From contig NZ_AP022563.1 of assembly GCF_010726645.1 (NCBI RefSeq), positions 3,596,001-3,660,000 of the forward strand: a stretch of DNA of 64,000 nucleotides, in the 5' to 3' direction. The notes beneath the pieces were generated by a model. It saw only the letters and a list, made by a program, of their open reading frames with translations. It was not told the DNA's origin and ran no database searches. A program made the translations under genes and the position numbers. Below, one piece after another: positions 50,366 through 59,236 of the stretch. Origin of the DNA: Mycolicibacterium duvalii. GTDB lineage: Bacteria > Actinomycetota > Actinomycetes > Mycobacteriales > Mycobacteriaceae. Positions within the stretch are counted from its first letter, which is position 1. Every line of letters starts with the position of its first letter.

Positions 50366-51058
50366 ATGAACAGCCCAGACAGCGTCGACGACGCCCCCGA
50401 TATCTCGCGGCGCCGCCACATCGCGCGGTTGGCCGTGTTCGTGGTGTTCCTCGGCGTGCTGTTCTACCTGGTCGCGGTGCAGCGGGTGATCGACGTCGAG
50501 CAGGTACGGTCCGTGGTGGCCTCGACCGGGCCGCTGGCCCCGCTGGCCTACGTGGTGGTGTCGGCGACGCTGGGGGCGGCGCTGGTGCCCGGACCGGTGC
50601 TGGCGGCGGCCAGCGGCTTCCTGTTCGGTCCGCTGCTGGGCACGTTCGTCACACTGGGCGCGACGGTGGGCACCGCGATGATGGCCAGCCTGGCCGGGCG
50701 ACGCGCCGGCCGCGACAGTGCCCGCGCGCTGCTGGGTCCGCAGCGCGCCGACCGGATCGACGGGCTCATCGCCAGAGGCGGGTTGTGGGCGGTGGTCGGT
50801 CAGCGCTTCGTGCCGGGGATCTCAGATGCGTTGGCGTCCTATGCGTTCGGCGCGTTCGGGGTCCCGCTGTGGCAGATGGCCGCCGGGGCGTTCATCGGGT
50901 CGGCGCCGCGCGCGTTCGTCTACACCGCGCTCGGTTCGACGCTCGGGGAGTTCTCTGCGCCGCTGTTGACCGCGGCGATCGTGGTGTGGTGCCTGACGGC
51001 GGTGGTCGGCGTGTTCGCCGCGCGCCGCGGCTGGCAGAGGTGGCGGTCCCGGCAATGA
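50366..51058 (+). CDS. VTT/DedA-like (TVP38/TMEM64 family) membrane protein
   Basis: Predicted 230-aa membrane protein with about five hydrophobic segments. The VTT-domain core is AYVVVSATLGAALVPGPVLAAASGFLFGPLLGTFVTLGATVG (shown in parts: GAALVPGPVLAAASGFLFG, about residues 69-87) followed by RFVPGISDALASYAFGAFGV, the re-entrant-loop pair typical of the family. VTT proteins act as lipid scramblases or in membrane lipid homeostasis. It is co-translated with the downstream helicase gene (ATGA at 51055-51058), an unusual partnership. Confidence 0.86.
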   Translation: MNSPDSVDDAPDISRRRHIARLAVFVVFLGVLFYLVAVQRVIDVEQVRSVVASTGPLAPLAYVVVSATLGAALVPGPVLAAASGFLFGPLLGTFVTLGATVGTAMMASLAGRRAGRDSARALLGPQRADRIDGLIARGGLWAVVGQRFVPGISDALASYAFGAFGVPLWQMAAGAFIGSAPRAFVYTALGSTLGEFSAPLLTAAIVVWCLTAVVGVFAARRGWQRWRSRQ

Positions 51059-53406
51059 CGCCCATCGTGCTCACCGACGAGTTCCGCCACGCGCTGAACC
51101 TGTTGGCCGGCGGAGGGCACCTGTTCCTGACCGGAAAGGCGGGAACCGGCAAGTCGACGCTGATCCGCCGCTACCTCGCCGACACCGACCGCAACGTCGT
51201 CGTGGTCGCCCCGACCGGGATCGCCGCGCTCAACGTCGACGGCTACACCATCCACCGGCTCTTCGGTTTTCGCGCGACGACCACGCTTGAGGATGTCCGC
51301 TCCGGCGAGTACCGGCCGGGCCGCTTCACCAAGACCCTCGCATCGCTGGACACGCTGATCATCGACGAAGCCTCGATGGTGCGCGCCGACGTGTTCGACA
51401 TGGTGGCCGCCGCGCTGGAGCGGTTCGGGCCGCAACCCGGTGCGCCGTTCGGCGGCGTACAGATCGTGCTGGTCGGCGATCTCTACCAGCTGCCTCCGGT
51501 CGTCAGCGAACACGAGACGAGCTTCTTCGCGTCGACGTATGAGACGCCGTACTTCTTCTCGGCGCACAGTTTCCGCCGCGACGACTTCCCGACGGTGTCG
51601 TTGACGACGGTGTTCCGCCAGCTCGGCGACGACCGGATGACCGCAATTCTCAACGAGATCCGCGAGGGCGTGTTGCTCGGCCATGCCATGGAGCAGCTCA
51701 ACGCCCGGGCCGACAAGGACTTCGTGCCGCCCGACGATGAGCTGTGGTTGACCCTGGCACCGACCAACAGGCTCGTCACTGCCCGCAATCGCCAACAGCT
51801 GCAACGACTTTCCGGCGACGAGATGGCACACCAGGCGCGGGCATCGGGTGATCTGACGCTGTTCGAGGCACCGGTCGAGGAGACGCTGCGCTTCAAAGTC
51901 GGTGCGCAGGTGATGATGCTCAACAACGACCAGGCCGACCGCTGGGTCAACGGCAGCATCGGCCGCGTGGTCGGGGTGGGTTACGACCGGTACGGCGCGG
52001 TGGTCGAGGTCGAATTCCCCGACGGTTCGGTCGCCGACGTCACCCCCTACACCTGGGAGGTGACGCGCCCGGTGGTGTCCGGGTCGTCGCTGGGCCGCGA
52101 GGTGGTCGGCACCTACACGCAGCTGCCGTTCAAGTTGGCGTGGGCGATCACCATCCACAAGAGTCAGGGCCAGACGCTGGACCGGGTGGTCGTCGACCTG
52201 ACCGGCGGGATGTTCTCGACCGGCCAGCTCTACGTGGCGCTGAGCCGCTGCACGTCTCTGTCCGGCCTGGTGCTCAAACGTCCTGTGCTGCCGAAGGATC
52301 TGAAGACCGACCGGCGCATCGCGCGGTTCCTGCGCAGCGCCGCCGGCGACGCGCACGCACGGCGCTACTGCGCGATCGGGATGCTGACCGTCGGCGACGA
52401 GGGACGGATGTCGCGGCCCCGGCCGGTGGAACTCGCGGTCGCGTTCGACGACGGCACCGCGATCTCGACGCTGATCAACCCGCAGCGCGATCTGGCGGAC
52501 GCGCGAACAGCGTTCGGCATCAGTGTTTCCGACGTGTTGCTCGCGCCGACGCTGCGGGAGGCCTGGACGGTCATCGCGCCGATGCTGGAGGGCTGCACCC
52601 CCGTCGGCGTCGGCATCGACGAGCAGCTGGGCCTGCTCGACTTCGAGCTCAAACGGCTCGGGTATGTGACGGCGATGCCGCTGGGTGTGGAGCTGCGCGG
52701 CCGCCGCGTCACCGGGCAGACTGCCCTGGATCGGGCCCGCGCCCAGCTGGACGCCCACCAGGGTGTCGACGCCGAGCCGGGCTCGTCGGCGTTCGCGGAA
52801 CCGGAGGCTGCGGAATCGGTTTCGGGTCTGCTCGTCAGCCGCGACCCCGACGTCGCGACCCCGAGGGCCGACCACCTGCCCGGGTTGTCGGCGCTGCTGC
52901 GGGTCAGCCGCGACGTCGGCGCGGTGCTGCTCGGCGCGGAGGTGGCGCGCAGCCTGGATTCGTCGTGGGACACCGCGGCGGCGCGGTCGGTGGCCGACCA
53001 GTTGCGCGCAGCCGCGGCGCGGGTGCAGCTGCCCGCGCAGGTGGCCGCGCGGCTGCGGGAGGCGTCGCGGGTGCTGGGCGTCGACATCGACGTCGACGAT
53101 CTGTGTGGGCACGACGAGGACATCACGGCGGTGCTGGTGCCGCAGGCGCGGATCTGCTTCACCGGAACCGCACAGGACGCCGACGGCCGGGTGGTCGAAC
53201 GCTGGGAGATGGAGGACCTGGCCCGCTCGGCCGGGCTGACGCCGGTGAAGTCGGTGACCAAAACCCGCTGCGACGTCCTGGTGACCGCCGAGGCCGGCAC
53301 GCAGTCGGGCAAGGCACGCAAAGCCGTGGAGTACGGCAAGCCGGTGTTCTGCGCGGAGGACTTCTTCAGCTGGCTGGCCGGCCGCGCCCCCACCCCCGCG
53401 GAATAG
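51055..53406 (+). CDS. Pif1/Dda-like SF1B helicase with degenerate DnaQ-like region and BRCT domain
   Basis: Predicted 783-aa protein. Residues 1-430 form a Pif1/RecD-like 5'-3' DNA helicase: Walker A LTGKAGTGKSTLIRRYLA (about 25-42), APTGIAALNVDGYTIHRLFG, Walker B IIDEASMVRADVFDM, VGDLYQLPPVV, and WAITIHKSQGQTLDRVVVDL. Residues about 460-560 resemble a DnaQ/RNase H-like exonuclease fold (ELAVAFDDGTAISTLINPQRD; FGISVSDVLLAPTLREAW) but lack its acidic catalytic motifs. A BRCT domain closes the protein (ICFTGTAQDADGR and KSVTKTRCDVLVTAE, about 695-780). BRCT and a DnaQ-like unit suggest work at replication or repair sites. It overlaps the VTT gene by four bases. Confidence 0.88.
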   Translation: MTPIVLTDEFRHALNLLAGGGHLFLTGKAGTGKSTLIRRYLADTDRNVVVVAPTGIAALNVDGYTIHRLFGFRATTTLEDVRSGEYRPGRFTKTLASLDTLIIDEASMVRADVFDMVAAALERFGPQPGAPFGGVQIVLVGDLYQLPPVVSEHETSFFASTYETPYFFSAHSFRRDDFPTVSLTTVFRQLGDDRMTAILNEIREGVLLGHAMEQLNARADKDFVPPDDELWLTLAPTNRLVTARNRQQLQRLSGDEMAHQARASGDLTLFEAPVEETLRFKVGAQVMMLNNDQADRWVNGSIGRVVGVGYDRYGAVVEVEFPDGSVADVTPYTWEVTRPVVSGSSLGREVVGTYTQLPFKLAWAITIHKSQGQTLDRVVVDLTGGMFSTGQLYVALSRCTSLSGLVLKRPVLPKDLKTDRRIARFLRSAAGDAHARRYCAIGMLTVGDEGRMSRPRPVELAVAFDDGTAISTLINPQRDLADARTAFGISVSDVLLAPTLREAWTVIAPMLEGCTPVGVGIDEQLGLLDFELKRLGYVTAMPLGVELRGRRVTGQTALDRARAQLDAHQGVDAEPGSSAFAEPEAAESVSGLLVSRDPDVATPRADHLPGLSALLRVSRDVGAVLLGAEVARSLDSSWDTAAARSVADQLRAAAARVQLPAQVAARLREASRVLGVDIDVDDLCGHDEDITAVLVPQARICFTGTAQDADGRVVERWEMEDLARSAGLTPVKSVTKTRCDVLVTAEAGTQSGKARKAVEYGKPVFCAEDFFSWLAGRAPTPAE

Positions 53407-53471
53407 CAGTCCCGGCTGCGGTCAACCCCCATACCGCAGCCCTGAGCTCTCACTCGGCGCCGCGTGGAATC

Positions 53472-54503
53472 ATGGCGCAGGTGTCTGTGTCCACCGCGTT
53501 CGCCTCCGACAATGCGGCCCCGGCGCACCCGGCGGCGCTGGTGGCGCTGCAGCAGGTCAACGACGGCTCGGCCGCCGCGTACGGCGCAGACGAGGTCACC
53601 GCGCACGCTGCGGATGCGCTGCGCGAGACGTTCGGCTGCCCGGATGCCGAGGTGCTGTTCACCTTCACCGGCACCGCGGCCAACATCATCGCGTTGGCCT
53701 CGGCGGTGCAGCCATGGCAGGAAATCCTGTGCAGCGACATCGCCCACATCCTCGTCGACGAGGCCGGCGGGCCGGTGCGGCTCTCCGGAGCTCAGCTGAC
53801 CCGGCTGCCCAGCAGCGACGGCCTGATCGACCCGACCGCACTCGATCGGCACGCGGCGCGGCGCGGGCCGGTGCACCACTCCCAGCCGCGCATCGTCAGC
53901 ATCACGCAATCCACCGAGAACGGCCGTGTCTGGCCGGCACCAGCGATGACGCAGTTCGTCGACCACGCCCACGACCTCGACCTACTCGTCCACGTCGACG
54001 GCTCCCGCCTGGCCAATGCCGTTGCCGCGCTCGGCGTCTCCCCAGAGGAAGCCATCGGCGACGCCGACATCATCACCGTCGGCGGCACCAAGAACGGCAT
54101 GCTGTTCGGCGACGCGCTGCTGGTGCGCACCCCGCGGCACTTCCCGGGAATCCGGTTCGTGCAGAAGCAGATCGGACACCTGGCCAGCAAGAACCGGTTC
54201 GTCGCCGCGCAGTTCCTGGCGTTTCTGCGCGATGACCTGTGGCTGCGCACGGCCACGCACGCCAACGCGCAGGCCGCGCAGTTGGGCGCCGGGTTCCAAC
54301 GGCTCGGGCTGCGCCTGGCGTGCCCGGTCGAGGCCAACGAGGTGTTCGTCGAACTCGACGCCGAGACCCATCGCCGGCTCGGCGAGTACTACGCCGTGCA
54401 CCAGCCCGACCTCGAGGTTCCGGTGGTGCGGTTCGTGTGCGCGTGGTCGACGACCGACGGCGAGATCGACGACGTGCTGAACACCCTGCGCGGGCTGCTC
54501 TGA
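53472..54503 (+). CDS. Low-specificity threonine aldolase-type PLP enzyme
   Basis: Predicted 343-aa fold-type I PLP enzyme (beta-eliminating lyase family). The PLP Lys is in ITVGGTKNGMLFGDAL (about residue 203), upstream of which is HVDGSRLANAVAALG (DGxR motif) and the N-terminal FTFTGTAANIIALAS. Members cleave L-threonine or L-allo-threonine to glycine and acetaldehyde. The typical DGARLWNA sequence is DGSRLANA here, so substrate preference may differ. An ATG at 53472 (MAQVSVSTAF) is used, though the frame is open upstream through the helicase gene's other-frame region. Confidence 0.85.
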   Translation: MAQVSVSTAFASDNAAPAHPAALVALQQVNDGSAAAYGADEVTAHAADALRETFGCPDAEVLFTFTGTAANIIALASAVQPWQEILCSDIAHILVDEAGGPVRLSGAQLTRLPSSDGLIDPTALDRHAARRGPVHHSQPRIVSITQSTENGRVWPAPAMTQFVDHAHDLDLLVHVDGSRLANAVAALGVSPEEAIGDADIITVGGTKNGMLFGDALLVRTPRHFPGIRFVQKQIGHLASKNRFVAAQFLAFLRDDLWLRTATHANAQAAQLGAGFQRLGLRLACPVEANEVFVELDAETHRRLGEYYAVHQPDLEVPVVRFVCAWSTTDGEIDDVLNTLRGLL

Positions 54504-54618
54504 CTCACGACTGAGGCTGCACGACAACCGTATTCAGCTGAATCAAGATCACGTCGTGGTCGCGTCGTGGGAACTTTCCGTACCATGGAGGCCATCACAC
54601 GACACAAAGGAGTGAGTG

Positions 54619-55743
54619 GTGACGCGCTACCAGTTGCCCGATACCGCCGATCTGCGCCGGCTCGGCGAACCACACGAGATCGCCATCACCGTGTACGCCG
54701 AAACCCAGCCCGGCCCCGATCATCGCGACACCAATCTGTTGACCGCCAAGAGTGCCGTCGACGCGGCCCTGCGTGCGATGCGGGAGCGCGGTGTGGGCGG
54801 TGGTGTCGAACAGCGTCTGCGCGACCGTTGGGATCAGATCGCCGGCTCCGAGCTGTGGCTGCGCCCGTCGCGGTCCCTGGCCCTGTTCCTCGCCGACGAT
54901 TTCCACGAGGTCTACGTACTGCCGAACGCGCTGGTCACGCAGTCCCAGGTGGGTATCTACTTCGACATCGGTCAGCTGGTCCGCGCGGTCACCACCCCGC
55001 AGGAGGCGTACGCGTTGACGCTGTCGGCCAGCGGCTGGAACCTCTGGCAGGCCACGGCCAGCACCCGCGCCGAGGAGCTCCCGCTGACGGGTGAGTACGC
55101 CGTCGACGTCGCCGAGGCGACCCACCGTGCGACGGTCCGCGACCGTGACCATGTCGGCCGGCTGGTCGGCGACGAAGGCAAGAAGGTGCTACTGGAGACC
55201 TACGCCAAGCGGGTGGCCGAAGCGGTGGAAACGGAACTGGGACTGGTTGATCCGGCCGCGACGCAGCCGCTGTTCCTGTTCGCGACCGACCCGCTGTTAA
55301 ACCTCTACCGGGGCCTGGACCACAAGCGGCACGTGGTACCGGTGCCCGGCGCGCCGGATGCGCTGCGTCCGGATCAGATCGACGACGCGATCCGGCCGCA
55401 GCTCGCGACCCTCAACGCCGCGCGGATCACCGCACTGGCCGACGACATCGGCGACGGAGTGGCCCGGGGTTTGGTGGCCACCGACCTCGCCGACATTGCG
55501 CGGGCCGCCGTGGCCGGCGCGGTCTCGACGCTGATCTACGACTTCACCGTCGACATCCTCGGCCGCCTCGATGACACCGACGGCCGGCTCGACTACCGCG
55601 ACGACGGCTATGACCTGCTCTCCCGGATCGCGGTCACGGTACTCGAGCGCGGCGGAAACGTCATCGCCGCGCGCTCCGAGGAGGTGGCTGCCGACATCTG
55701 GAATGGCACCGCGGTCGCGGGCCTGCGCTTCGCGCTGACCTGA
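54619..55743 (+). CDS. baeRF-like (bacterial archaeo-eukaryotic release factor-type) protein
   Basis: Predicted 374-aa protein starting at the second of two GTG codons (54619), six bases after AAAGGAG; the first, at 54616, is too close. Segments SLALFLADDFHEVYVLPNAL, FDIGQLVRAV, VGDEGKKVLLETYAKRVAEA and PLFLFATDPLLNLYRGLDHK match the pattern of bacterial proteins related to eRF1/Pelota (baeRF families), with domain order eRF1-2 then eRF1-3. No GGQ is seen, so peptide release is not expected; such proteins are linked to ribosome rescue or stress. The family assignment is tentative. Confidence 0.55.
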   Translation: MTRYQLPDTADLRRLGEPHEIAITVYAETQPGPDHRDTNLLTAKSAVDAALRAMRERGVGGGVEQRLRDRWDQIAGSELWLRPSRSLALFLADDFHEVYVLPNALVTQSQVGIYFDIGQLVRAVTTPQEAYALTLSASGWNLWQATASTRAEELPLTGEYAVDVAEATHRATVRDRDHVGRLVGDEGKKVLLETYAKRVAEAVETELGLVDPAATQPLFLFATDPLLNLYRGLDHKRHVVPVPGAPDALRPDQIDDAIRPQLATLNAARITALADDIGDGVARGLVATDLADIARAAVAGAVSTLIYDFTVDILGRLDDTDGRLDYRDDGYDLLSRIAVTVLERGGNVIAARSEEVAADIWNGTAVAGLRFALT

Positions 55744-55762
55744 TCGGGGTACGCCTGCACAC

Positions 55763-55897
55763 ATGAGCACACCCGAGGAACCGCCAGACCGGCTCGCCCC
55801 CACCGAGGTGCCGGAGCGTCTGACGCCCGACGAAATCCCGGAGACACCCGCCACCCCGGCGACCCCACCCGAGCCGGGACCGGCCCACCGGGCCTGA
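55763..55897 (+). CDS. 44-aa Pro/Glu-rich small ORF
   Basis: An ATG at 55763 starts MSTPEEPPDRLAPTEVPERL and runs 44 codons to TGA at 55897. The composition is Pro, Glu and Thr rich and acidic, without hydrophobic segments. A Shine-Dalgarno sequence is weak (GATCGGGGTA, 15 bases away). The frame holds few rare codons and ends 64 bp before the next ORF. It could be a real small acidic protein or a chance frame in GC-rich DNA. Confidence 0.4.
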   Translation: MSTPEEPPDRLAPTEVPERLTPDEIPETPATPATPPEPGPAHRA

Positions 55898-55961
55898 GGC
55901 GTGTTTCGCGGCGGCTGCGACGGGTAGCCGCGACGGACACGCAACGATCAGGGAGGTCCCG

Positions 55962-56084
55962 ATGCGCGCCGCGGTACTGGCGACAACCGCAGGGACGCCC
56001 CGCGTCGACGATGTCGAGGAAGCCGACACGGCCTGGCCGAACCAGGCGCACTGCCCGCACGTCAAGATCGGAGTCGTCCCCTGA
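55962..56084 (+). pseudogene. 40-aa ORF, probable remnant of an alcohol dehydrogenase, coupled to the ALDH gene
   Basis: The frame begins MRAAVLATTAGTPRVDDVEE, typical of the N-terminus of zinc-dependent alcohol dehydrogenases, and then switches to AWPNQAHCPHVKIGVVP, with no room for the rest of such an enzyme. GGGAGG lies five bases upstream and the stop TGA shares one base with the ATG of the aldehyde dehydrogenase (TGATG). It may be an internally deleted gene, kept because it translates into the ALDH start. Alternatively it is a short leader peptide. Confidence 0.5.
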
Positions 56085-57541
56085 TGAGCACCTACCCTGC
56101 CTTCGACACCATGCCGATCGGCACCCGGTGGCGGGCGGGCTCGGCCGGCAAGACGCGGGCCAGCACCGATCCGTACACCGGCGACACCCTGACCGAGATC
56201 GCACAGGCCGACGAGGACGACCTCAATGAGGCCTACCGGTCCGCCGTTGACGCACAACGGGACTGGGCCGACGCGCCGCCGGGGGAACGCGCCGGCGTGC
56301 TCCGCGCCGCCGCGGATGTGATGACCGACCGCAAGGACGAGATCGTCGACTGGCTGGTCCGCGAGACCGGCGGCACGCTGGCCAAGGCGGAGCTGGAGTG
56401 GAGCCTGGTGCGCTCGGTGATGTGGGAGGCGGCGGGCATGCCCCACCATGTCGCCGGCCGCATCATTCCCTCCGACATCCCCGGCAAGGAGAGCCGCGTC
56501 TACCGCGAACCGGTCGGGGTGGTGGCGGTGATCTCGCCATGGAACTTCCCGATGCAGCTGTCGAATCGTTCTGTCGCACCGGCTTTGGCCGTCGGCAACG
56601 CGGTGGTGCTCAAGCCGGCCGGTGACACCCCGGTCACCGGTGGTCTGCTGCTGGCCCGGATCTTCGAGGAAGCCGGGCTGCCCGACGGGCTGCTGTCGGT
56701 GGTGGTGGGTTCCGGCTCGGACATCGGCGACGCGATCGTCACCCACCCCACCCCGCGGGTGGTCAGCTTCACCGGGTCGACCCCGGTGGGCAAGGGCATC
56801 GCGGAGAAGGCGGGTCTGAAAAAGCTGGCGCTCGAACTGGGCGGCAACGGCCCGTTCGTGGTGCTCGACGACGCCGACCTCGAGCTGGCGGTGCAGGCCG
56901 GGGTGTTCGGTTCGTTCTTCCACCAGGGCCAGATCTGTATGATCGCCAACCGGATCATCGCCGACGCCGCCATCTATGACGAATTCCTGGACCGCTTCGT
57001 CGCGAAGGTCAAGACGCTCACCGTCGGCGACCCCCGCGACCCGGACGTGCAGCTCGGCCCCATCATCAACTCCTCGCAGGTGGAGAGCATCCAGGACAAA
57101 CTGCAGCGCGCCCGCGACGACGGCGCGGAGGTGGTGCTCGGCGGCGATCCGTTCGGCCCGACGGGCCAGTGTCTGCCCCCGCACGTGCTCACCGGCACCA
57201 ACGACGTCGCCACCGCCCGCGAGGAGGTGTTCGGCCCGGTGATGACGGTGATCCGCGCCGACGGCGAAGAAGACGCGCTGCGCATTGCCAACGACACCGA
57301 ATACGGCTTGTCCTCAGCGGTTTTCAGCCGCGATGTCGAGCGCGCGGTCCGCTTCGGGCGGCGCATCGAGGCAGGCATGACCCACATCAACGACGCGCCG
57401 GTCAACGACGACGCCAACACCGCGTTCGGTGGCGAGAAGGACTCCGGGATCGGGCGGTTCGGCGGTCAGTGGGCCATCGACGAGTTCACCACCGATCACT
57501 GGGTGTCGGTGCAGCACGCACCGCGCACGTACGCTATCTGA
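56084..57541 (+). CDS. NAD(P)-dependent aldehyde dehydrogenase
   Basis: Predicted 485-aa enzyme that oxidises an aldehyde to its acid. Catalytic residues are visible: the general base Glu in LALELGGNGPFVV (about residue 253) and the nucleophile Cys in FFHQGQICMIANR (about residue 287). The active-site Asn region is VAVISPWNFPMQLSN. The substrate class is close to benzaldehyde/salicylaldehyde-type ALDHs but cannot be fixed. It starts one base inside the stop of a 40-aa ORF and is followed one base later by the nitronate monooxygenase gene, so three frames are coupled. Confidence 0.93.
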   Translation: MSTYPAFDTMPIGTRWRAGSAGKTRASTDPYTGDTLTEIAQADEDDLNEAYRSAVDAQRDWADAPPGERAGVLRAAADVMTDRKDEIVDWLVRETGGTLAKAELEWSLVRSVMWEAAGMPHHVAGRIIPSDIPGKESRVYREPVGVVAVISPWNFPMQLSNRSVAPALAVGNAVVLKPAGDTPVTGGLLLARIFEEAGLPDGLLSVVVGSGSDIGDAIVTHPTPRVVSFTGSTPVGKGIAEKAGLKKLALELGGNGPFVVLDDADLELAVQAGVFGSFFHQGQICMIANRIIADAAIYDEFLDRFVAKVKTLTVGDPRDPDVQLGPIINSSQVESIQDKLQRARDDGAEVVLGGDPFGPTGQCLPPHVLTGTNDVATAREEVFGPVMTVIRADGEEDALRIANDTEYGLSSAVFSRDVERAVRFGRRIEAGMTHINDAPVNDDANTAFGGEKDSGIGRFGGQWAIDEFTTDHWVSVQHAPRTYAI

Positions 57542-57542
57542 C

Positions 57543-58463
57543 GTGACAACCTGGTCGGCGGCGATGGCACTGCAGGTGCCGATCGTCAACGCCCCGATGG
57601 GCGGGGTGGCCGGTGGCCGGCTCGCCGCGGCGGTGTCGCGCGCCGGGGGGTTGGGCATGATCGGAATGGGCAGCAGCGCAACGACAGCGAAGCTGGAAGA
57701 CGAACTCGCCCACACCCGCGGCCTGGACCGCCCGTTAGGGATCGGCCTGATCGGCTGGGTCGTCGACCGGGAGCCCGCGCTGCTGGACGCCGCGCTGGCC
57801 GCCCGGCCGGCGCTGCTGTCGGTCAGCTTCGGTGACGACTGGTCCTGGGTGGCCCGCGCCCACGACGCCGGCGCCACCACCGCCACCCAGGTCGCCGACC
57901 TGGACGAGGCGCGGCGCGCCGCGGACGCCGGCGTCGACGTGCTGGTCGCCCGCGGCGCCGAGGGCGGCGGCCACGGCCGGCCCCGCGTCGGCACGCTGCC
58001 GCTGCTCGCCGAGGTCGTCGAGCAGATGTCGGTGCCGGTGCTCGCGGCCGGTGGAATCGGTTCGGCCCGTGCGCTTTCGGCGGTGCTGGCGGCCGGAGCG
58101 GCGGGCGCCTGGGTCGGGACGGCGCTGGCGGCCTGTGAAGAGTCGCTGCTGACCGACCCGGCCCGCGCGACGATGTTCGACGCGCACAGCGCCGACACCC
58201 TGACCACCCGGGCGTTCGACGTCGCCCTGGGCTATCCGTGGCCGCTCGAGCTACCGGAACGGGTGCTGCGCAACACCTTCACCGACCGCTGGCGCGGCCG
58301 CGAAGACGAGATAGACGACGCCGCCAGAGATTGCCTGCGCGCGGCGATCGCCGCCGACGACTATGCGGTCGCGCCGATCAACGCGGGACAGGCCGTCGGG
58401 CAGGTCACCTCGACCGAACCGGCCGCGGCGGTCATCGCGCGTCTGGCCGGGACCGGCACCTAG
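57543..58463 (+). CDS. Nitronate monooxygenase-family flavoprotein
   Basis: Predicted 306-aa FMN-dependent TIM-barrel enzyme that converts nitronates to carbonyl compounds. FMN-binding parts are VPIVNAPMGGVAGGRLAAAV at the N-terminus, the phosphate loop AGGIGSARALSAVLAAGA (about residues 164-181), and RGAEGGGHGRPR (about 137-148), the family signature. It begins with GTG 1 bp after the ALDH stop, so both are in one operon. Together they could oxidise the carbonyl products formed from nitro compounds, which is an inference. The 3' end meets the convergent hydrolase gene with a 4-bp overlap. Confidence 0.9.
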   Translation: MTTWSAAMALQVPIVNAPMGGVAGGRLAAAVSRAGGLGMIGMGSSATTAKLEDELAHTRGLDRPLGIGLIGWVVDREPALLDAALAARPALLSVSFGDDWSWVARAHDAGATTATQVADLDEARRAADAGVDVLVARGAEGGGHGRPRVGTLPLLAEVVEQMSVPVLAAGGIGSARALSAVLAAGAAGAWVGTALAACEESLLTDPARATMFDAHSADTLTTRAFDVALGYPWPLELPERVLRNTFTDRWRGREDEIDDAARDCLRAAIAADDYAVAPINAGQAVGQVTSTEPAAAVIARLAGTGT

Positions 58464-59206
58464 TCCAGCGTCGACCAGAACGCGGTCAGCGCCGCCGCGC
58501 CGCGCGCCGGGTCCTCGACCATCCACCAGTGCCCCAACCCGTCGAGCATCTCGGTCCGGGCGCCGGCCCGCTCGGCGGCCCGGTGCCGGGTGCCGATCTT
58601 CCCGATGTAGGGGTCAGCGGTGGCCAGCAGCGACAGGCCCGGGCGGGCCGCCGCGTTCTCCAACGACTTGCCGGCCTCGGCCATCGCGGGCTGGGCGGCC
58701 GACCGGTACAGCGCGAGGATCGCCCGGCCCATGTCATCGTTCTGGTGTTCGGCCAGCGCCGCGGCGATATCGGCAGGAATGCCCAGCGACCGCATCAACT
58801 CGGTACGGGCCTCCACACCGCCGCCCATCATGTTCGCGATCAGTTCCTCACCCGCGCCCGGGGTCTGCCACACCTGGGCCATGTCGTGCCAGACGTAATC
58901 CGGGTCGAACAGCCCGACGACGTCGCTGACCCAGCTGCGGACGAGCTCGGGCCGGTGCATCACGACATTGAGGACGTGCCCGCCGCCCCAGTCGTGGCCG
59001 ACCAGGTCGATCGGGCCGTCGATGCGCGACAGCTCGTCTTCGAGCCAGTCCCGGTACTCCAGGTAGGTGGCGCCGAACCCGGCGGGCAGCGGCGCCCCGA
59101 AACCGGGCGGCGACAGCAGCACCACGTCGTCGCGGCCCAGCACGTCGACCAGTGGTCCCCAGATCGCTGAGGTTTCCGGGTTGCCGTGTACGAACACCAC
59201 CGTCAT
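58460..59206 (-). CDS. Alpha/beta-hydrolase (haloalkane dehalogenase/epoxide hydrolase-like)
   Basis: Predicted 248-aa enzyme. The oxyanion-region HGNPETSAIW and the nucleophile elbow GHDWGGGHVLNVV (Asp about residue 73) are typical of dehalogenase- and epoxide-hydrolase-type members, whose nucleophile is Asp rather than Ser. The C-terminal His is in LDGLGHWWMVEDP. A cap domain occupies about residues 100-185. Without the Trp/Asn halide-binding pair being certain, the reaction could be either. The gene is convergent with the nitronate monooxygenase gene, sharing four bases. Confidence 0.83.
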   Translation of the reverse strand: MTVVFVHGNPETSAIWGPLVDVLGRDDVVLLSPPGFGAPLPAGFGATYLEYRDWLEDELSRIDGPIDLVGHDWGGGHVLNVVMHRPELVRSWVSDVVGLFDPDYVWHDMAQVWQTPGAGEELIANMMGGGVEARTELMRSLGIPADIAAALAEHQNDDMGRAILALYRSAAQPAMAEAGKSLENAAARPGLSLLATADPYIGKIGTRHRAAERAGARTEMLDGLGHWWMVEDPARGAAALTAFWSTLD

Positions 59207-59236
59207 GGCGTCATCCTGACATGGCCGCTTCCCGGC

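Noticed and set aside
52140..53471. Extended start for the threonine-aldolase-like gene
   Set aside because: The frame is open upstream only inside the helicase gene on another frame; the ATG at 53472 gives the family length.
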